The translations under genes and the position numbers were made by a program. Below are positions 61,179-64,000 of a stretch of DNA of 64,000 nucleotides, piece after piece. The first letter of the stretch is position 1; each line of letters begins with the position of its first letter. The DNA is taken from the IMG/VR virus record IMGVR_UViG_3300032323_002909, positions 86,462 through 150,461 of that record, one strand, 5' to 3'. The DNA comes from a virus. The notes under the pieces were generated by a model. That model saw only the letters and a program-made list of their open reading frames with translations. It made no database searches and was not told the DNA's origin.

Positions 61179-61984
61179 ATATCCTCACATTTTATCATTT
61201 CTTTGATTCTAAATCCTTTTGATTTACTAGGAGATCCATTCTTTTTAATTTTTTTAAAAGTTCTTCGCAATCCTTTATAATCCAAATTATATTTTTTACA
61301 GAAAACAACCATTTTATCTACCCATATTTCATCACCATTTGGAAAAACTACCAAATATTTGTTGGAAGTTTTTTGGATTTTTTTCGAATTATTTTCGCGG
61401 AAAGATTGTAATCTTTCAATTTCTAATAGTTTTTTTCTAGTGTTGTCGTATTTTAAATTATACATGTCTATCCATTTGGAAATCGTGTTTCGGTCTCTGC
61501 CTAATTTTTCAGCAATTTCTTTTATTAGAAAATTATTTCCCAGCATCTTTTCAATTTCTAAAACTTCTTCAAAATTCTTTACATACAAATTATCATAATA
61601 TGTAATATTTCTCTTTTTTCGCATCTCATCCACTTTATCTTCGCCGTAAATTTTTTTTATCATATCTAAAGACGGTGGTTGATTTCCACCATCGGAAAAA
61701 TTGAATAATATACCTGTATTATCACATCGTTTTCCGTATTGTTTGATCAATTTTTTTTCAATTTTAAAAGCTTCACTTTCTGTCAATCCATCATACAATA
61801 TTTCACCTTTTAAATTTTTATTTTTATTTTTTAAATTTTTGAATTTACATTCTAACATATAACTATGTAATTTCTTACATTCTAAAGAATATCTTTTAAT
61901 TCTTCTTCCAGAACCTTTCCCAATATAAAAAGGTAAATAATTACCTTCTTCAAATAACCCATAAACATAATATTTATTTATCAT
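61175..61984 (-). CDS. GIY-YIG homing endonuclease, free-standing
   Basis: 269 residues. YYVYGL near 5-10 and FYIGKGSGRR near 19-28 are the two halves of the GIY-YIG motif. The Arg after the second half and a downstream Glu (EKKLIKQYG near 77) complete the nuclease site. The C-terminal half has helix-turn-helix/NUMOD-type DNA-binding segments (NFLIKEIAEKLGRDRNTISK near 150-170). It overlaps the upstream virion gene by 4 bp tail to tail and has its own exact late promoter. It is a selfish mobile gene inserted between virion genes. Confidence 0.85.
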   Translation of the reverse strand: MINKYYVYGLFEEGNYLPFYIGKGSGRRIKRYSLECKKLHSYMLECKFKNLKNKNKNLKGEILYDGLTESEAFKIEKKLIKQYGKRCDNTGILFNFSDGGNQPPSLDMIKKIYGEDKVDEMRKKRNITYYDNLYVKNFEEVLEIEKMLGNNFLIKEIAEKLGRDRNTISKWIDMYNLKYDNTRKKLLEIERLQSFRENNSKKIQKTSNKYLVVFPNGDEIWVDKMVVFCKKYNLDYKGLRRTFKKIKKNGSPSKSKGFRIKEMIKCEDI

Positions 61985-61995
61985 AATAATATTTA
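61985..61995 (-). promoter_or_regulatory. Late promoter, leaderless (TAAATA-N5-ATG)
   Basis: Minus-strand TAAATA at 61995-61990, TTATT, ATG at 61984. Confidence 0.7.
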
Positions 61996-61997
61996 GC

Positions 61998-62010
61998 TTG
62001 TAAAGATTGG
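61998..62010 (+). repeat. 13-bp direct repeat flanking the homing endonuclease gene, right copy
   Basis: An identical copy of 61160-61172, here in non-coding sequence, followed a few bases later by TAAAT as on the left side. Confidence 0.7.
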
Positions 62011-62041
62011 TATAAATTGAATTTTATTGTAAAATATTATC

Positions 62042-62089
62042 ATGTTGAAAAAAATAAAATCTCGGAATGATGATTTATCCATTAAATAA
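62042..62089 (+). CDS. Possible 15-residue leaderless peptide
   Basis: The frame reads MLKKIKSRNDDLSIK and ends within the TAAATAA of the next promoter. TAAAATA at 62030-62036 lies 5 nt before its ATG, as in the variant late promoters. It is very short and may be chance. Confidence 0.25.
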   Translation: MLKKIKSRNDDLSIK

Positions 62090-62093
62090 TTAA
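62083..62093 (+). promoter_or_regulatory. Late promoter, leaderless, GTG start (TAAATA-N5-GTG)
   Basis: TAAATA at 62083-62088, ATTAA, GTG at 62094. Confidence 0.65.
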
Positions 62094-64000
62094 GTGGACA
62101 CTAATGAATTATTAATACAATTACTCGGACACCTTAAAAAATCTGATGATGCTAAAGGTGTTGAAGCAGAGTCTTTATCCGATAAAAATATTGTTGATAA
62201 CAAATTTGATGATTTGGGAGTAGAATCATCGCGAGGTAAAAGAAAATTGAATAGTGTTGCTGAAATTTTTGCTGAAAAATTTTTTCAAGTTCAAAAAAAA
62301 TATACCAAAGACACTGCACTCAAAACATCAGTACAAAGAATAACACCCAAAATAATATCGGAAAAAGGACAGACTGGTGACAATTCTGGTTTGAAAAAAC
62401 TCGATAAAAAATGGTGGCTTTTGATAGGTTCTATTGCCGCACTTTTAGGTGGTTTATTTACTGATGGTCCTTGGAAAGGAACATTGAAAATATTGGCAAA
62501 AACTGGATTTGCCATGATTAAGAAAATTTTAGCTACTACAATTGGTAGATTTGTTAATATGGGTAAGATGATTCTTACTACTATCACTGGAATTTTTGGT
62601 GACGGTTTTGTGAATGGTCTGAAAACTATGAAACAAAAAGGGATTGATAAAATAGGCTCAATATTTAAAGGTGGACTCATGGCAAAAATGTTAAAATTTT
62701 TAACACCTGCTTTGAAATTGTTGAAAAGAGTACCTTTAATAGGTAATATAATATCTATAGGTTTCGCTGTTTCTAGGTTCATGCGAGGCGACATAGTCGG
62801 AGGTATAATAGACACCCTCTCAGCATTAACTGGTTTATTGTATTTGGTTCCTGGTGGTGCAGTATTTGCGTTTCCCATTGCTCTAGGTCTGGATGTTCTA
62901 AATGCTATATTAGACGTTAAACAAGCTTCTCCCGAAAACGCTGGTAAAGGAAAGGGAACCATATTATGGGATATGACTAAATCTGTTGGTAAATGGATAT
63001 GGGAAAACTCATATAGTATACCTATCTTAGGCGGTATTAAAAGATTTTCAGATGCTTATGAATTATTCAAAGCTGGTGATTATAAAAATGGTCTTTTCAA
63101 ATTAGGAATGGGTATCGTTGCGCTCGGAGCGGCTCCTATTGTTACTGGACTAGAAATGTTATTAGGACTCTTTGACACCAAACAAGCTGCTTCAGATAAA
63201 AATGGTAAAGGAAAAGGAGCTATGTTGTGGAATATGACCAAATCTGTTGGTAAATGGATATGGGAAAACTCATATAGTATACCTATCTTAGGTGGTATTA
63301 GAAGATTTTCGGATGCTTATGAATTATTCAAAGCTGGTGATTATAAAAATGGTCTTTTCAAATTAGGAATGGGTCTAATTGCTCTCGGAGCGGCTCCGAT
63401 TGCTACTGGACTAGAAATGTTACTCGGACTCTTTGGAAATGAAAAAAATAATGATAAAGAATTGAAACCCAATACAAATTGGAAGTCAGCTGTTAAAAAA
63501 TTAATAATTTCAAGGATGAATGATCTTCCATGGTATTTCAGAAAACCATTGGAATGGTTCGGTATTTTAGATAAAACACCAGATGCCAATGATACGAAGA
63601 CCAATTTTATTAAACCGAAAAATATTGAACCGAAAAAAATTAATTCAATATTCCCTGATATTTTAGATAACATGTCTCTTCATTTTGATTCTTTAAAAAA
63701 ATCTGTCGGAGATGCAGTACCTGACAAAATAAAAGGTATAAAAAACAAAATTTTTGGAATGTTTGATGGTATACAAGAAAATGAAAATTTTTCAGACAAA
63801 GATAAAAGTAAAGGTAAAATATTTGGCGGAATTTTTGGCAAAATATTTGGCAGAAAAGACGAGAGCAATGATGTGCCACCTGACAAAGGTAAGAACAACT
63901 TACTTCCTACGGTAGATAACACTAAAAAGTTAGCCAATGAGATAAAACAAAATGAAAATTTAAATAAACCTGTCGAAAATAAAAATGTATTACCTGACAA
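62094..64000 (+). CDS. Large hydrophobic virion protein with tandem duplication, 3' end missing
   Basis: The frame stays open from the GTG at 62094 to the window end (at least 635 codons). Residues 1-100 are charged. About 103-300 contain several hydrophobic Gly-rich segments (WWLLIGSIAALLGGLF, LLYLVPGGAVFAFPIALGL). Then two near-identical 87-residue units (62943-63203, 63204-63464) share TKSVGKWIWENSYSIPILGG and NGLFKLGMG, with a diverged third relative just upstream. A Lys/Gly-rich part follows (GGIFGKIFGRKD). The pattern fits a membrane-active tail protein such as a tape measure, or an ejection protein. Late promoter and exact spacing support the GTG start. Confidence 0.6.
   Translation, partial: MDTNELLIQLLGHLKKSDDAKGVEAESLSDKNIVDNKFDDLGVESSRGKRKLNSVAEIFAEKFFQVQKKYTKDTALKTSVQRITPKIISEKGQTGDNSGLKKLDKKWWLLIGSIAALLGGLFTDGPWKGTLKILAKTGFAMIKKILATTIGRFVNMGKMILTTITGIFGDGFVNGLKTMKQKGIDKIGSIFKGGLMAKMLKFLTPALKLLKRVPLIGNIISIGFAVSRFMRGDIVGGIIDTLSALTGLLYLVPGGAVFAFPIALGLDVLNAILDVKQASPENAGKGKGTILWDMTKSVGKWIWENSYSIPILGGIKRFSDAYELFKAGDYKNGLFKLGMGIVALGAAPIVTGLEMLLGLFDTKQAASDKNGKGKGAMLWNMTKSVGKWIWENSYSIPILGGIRRFSDAYELFKAGDYKNGLFKLGMGLIALGAAPIATGLEMLLGLFGNEKNNDKELKPNTNWKSAVKKLIISRMNDLPWYFRKPLEWFGILDKTPDANDTKTNFIKPKNIEPKKINSIFPDILDNMSLHFDSLKKSVGDAVPDKIKGIKNKIFGMFDGIQENENFSDKDKSKGKIFGGIFGKIFGRKDESNDVPPDKGKNNLLPTVDNTKKLANEIKQNENLNKPVENKNVLPD
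62943..63464 (+). repeat. Tandem duplication, 2 x 261 bp, in frame
   Basis: Units at 62943-63203 and 63204-63464 are very similar also at third codon positions for long runs, which points to a recent in-frame duplication. The 87-residue period is kept exactly. Confidence 0.8.

Noticed and set aside
62291-64000. Minus-strand Pro-rich frames at the window end
   Set aside because: They are shadows of the plus-strand hydrophobic protein, which has a late promoter, a continuous frame and an in-frame tandem duplication.
1-64000. tRNA genes, integrase and attachment sites
   Set aside because: I looked for cloverleaf-like segments, CCA ends and recombinase motifs and saw none. Absence by eye does not exclude a divergent tRNA; a covariance-model scan would decide.

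Overview
This window is part of an AT-rich, T4-like contractile-tailed phage genome. The assignment rests on a gene set that only occurs together in that group. Replication genes are gp46, gp43, UvsX, gp41, gp32, gp45, gp61 and gp44, with probable gp59 and gp33. Morphogenesis genes are gp14, gp17, gp18, gp19, gp25 and gp6. No ribosomal, metabolic or integration genes and no tRNAs were seen. The host cannot be named. The early promoters look like ordinary sigma-70 promoters (TTGACA, 16 bp, TAnnnT), and almost no gene has a Shine-Dalgarno sequence.

Layout. 1-24088: replication, recombination and repair genes, nearly all on the plus strand, mixed with small unknown genes and single late virion genes (2439, 2798, 10055 minus, 12120, 14858, 19607, 22515 minus, 22972). 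24089-39629: a minus-strand block of tail fibre and baseplate genes that ends at gp6 and gp25. 39661-42288: a plus-strand fibre-like protein made of 38 units of 17 residues. 42285-44007: a sulfotransferase and a family-9 glycosyltransferase. 44012-53027: head, neck and tail genes including gp14, terminase gp17, sheath gp18 and tube gp19 with two tube-like relatives. 53037-57278: two likely tail assembly chaperones, two nucleotide-sugar genes (RmlD-like and RmlA) and the clamp loader gp44. 57290-64000: suspected internal virion proteins, a GIY-YIG homing endonuclease, and a long hydrophobic virion protein that runs off the window.

Two organising principles stand out. First, promoter and start codon are fused. 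Early promoters have the form TTGACA-N16-TAnnnT-N6-ATG, and late promoters TAAATA-N5-ATG or -GTG. Both spacings put the expected +1 on the first base of the start codon, so most of these transcripts should be leaderless. Stop codons of upstream genes often lie inside the next promoter (TGA in TTGACA, TAA in TAAATA). Second, about a dozen late proteins with otherwise unrelated bodies share a short N-terminal amphipathic motif of the form (F/Y)xx(L/I)YExILxEA. It resembles the capsid-targeting peptide of T4 internal head proteins, which the gp21 protease cleaves after (L/I)xE. The bodies include a protein-kinase-like domain, a GNAT acetyltransferase-like domain and Cys/Lys-rich domains. I infer a cargo set packaged in the head and possibly injected into the host.
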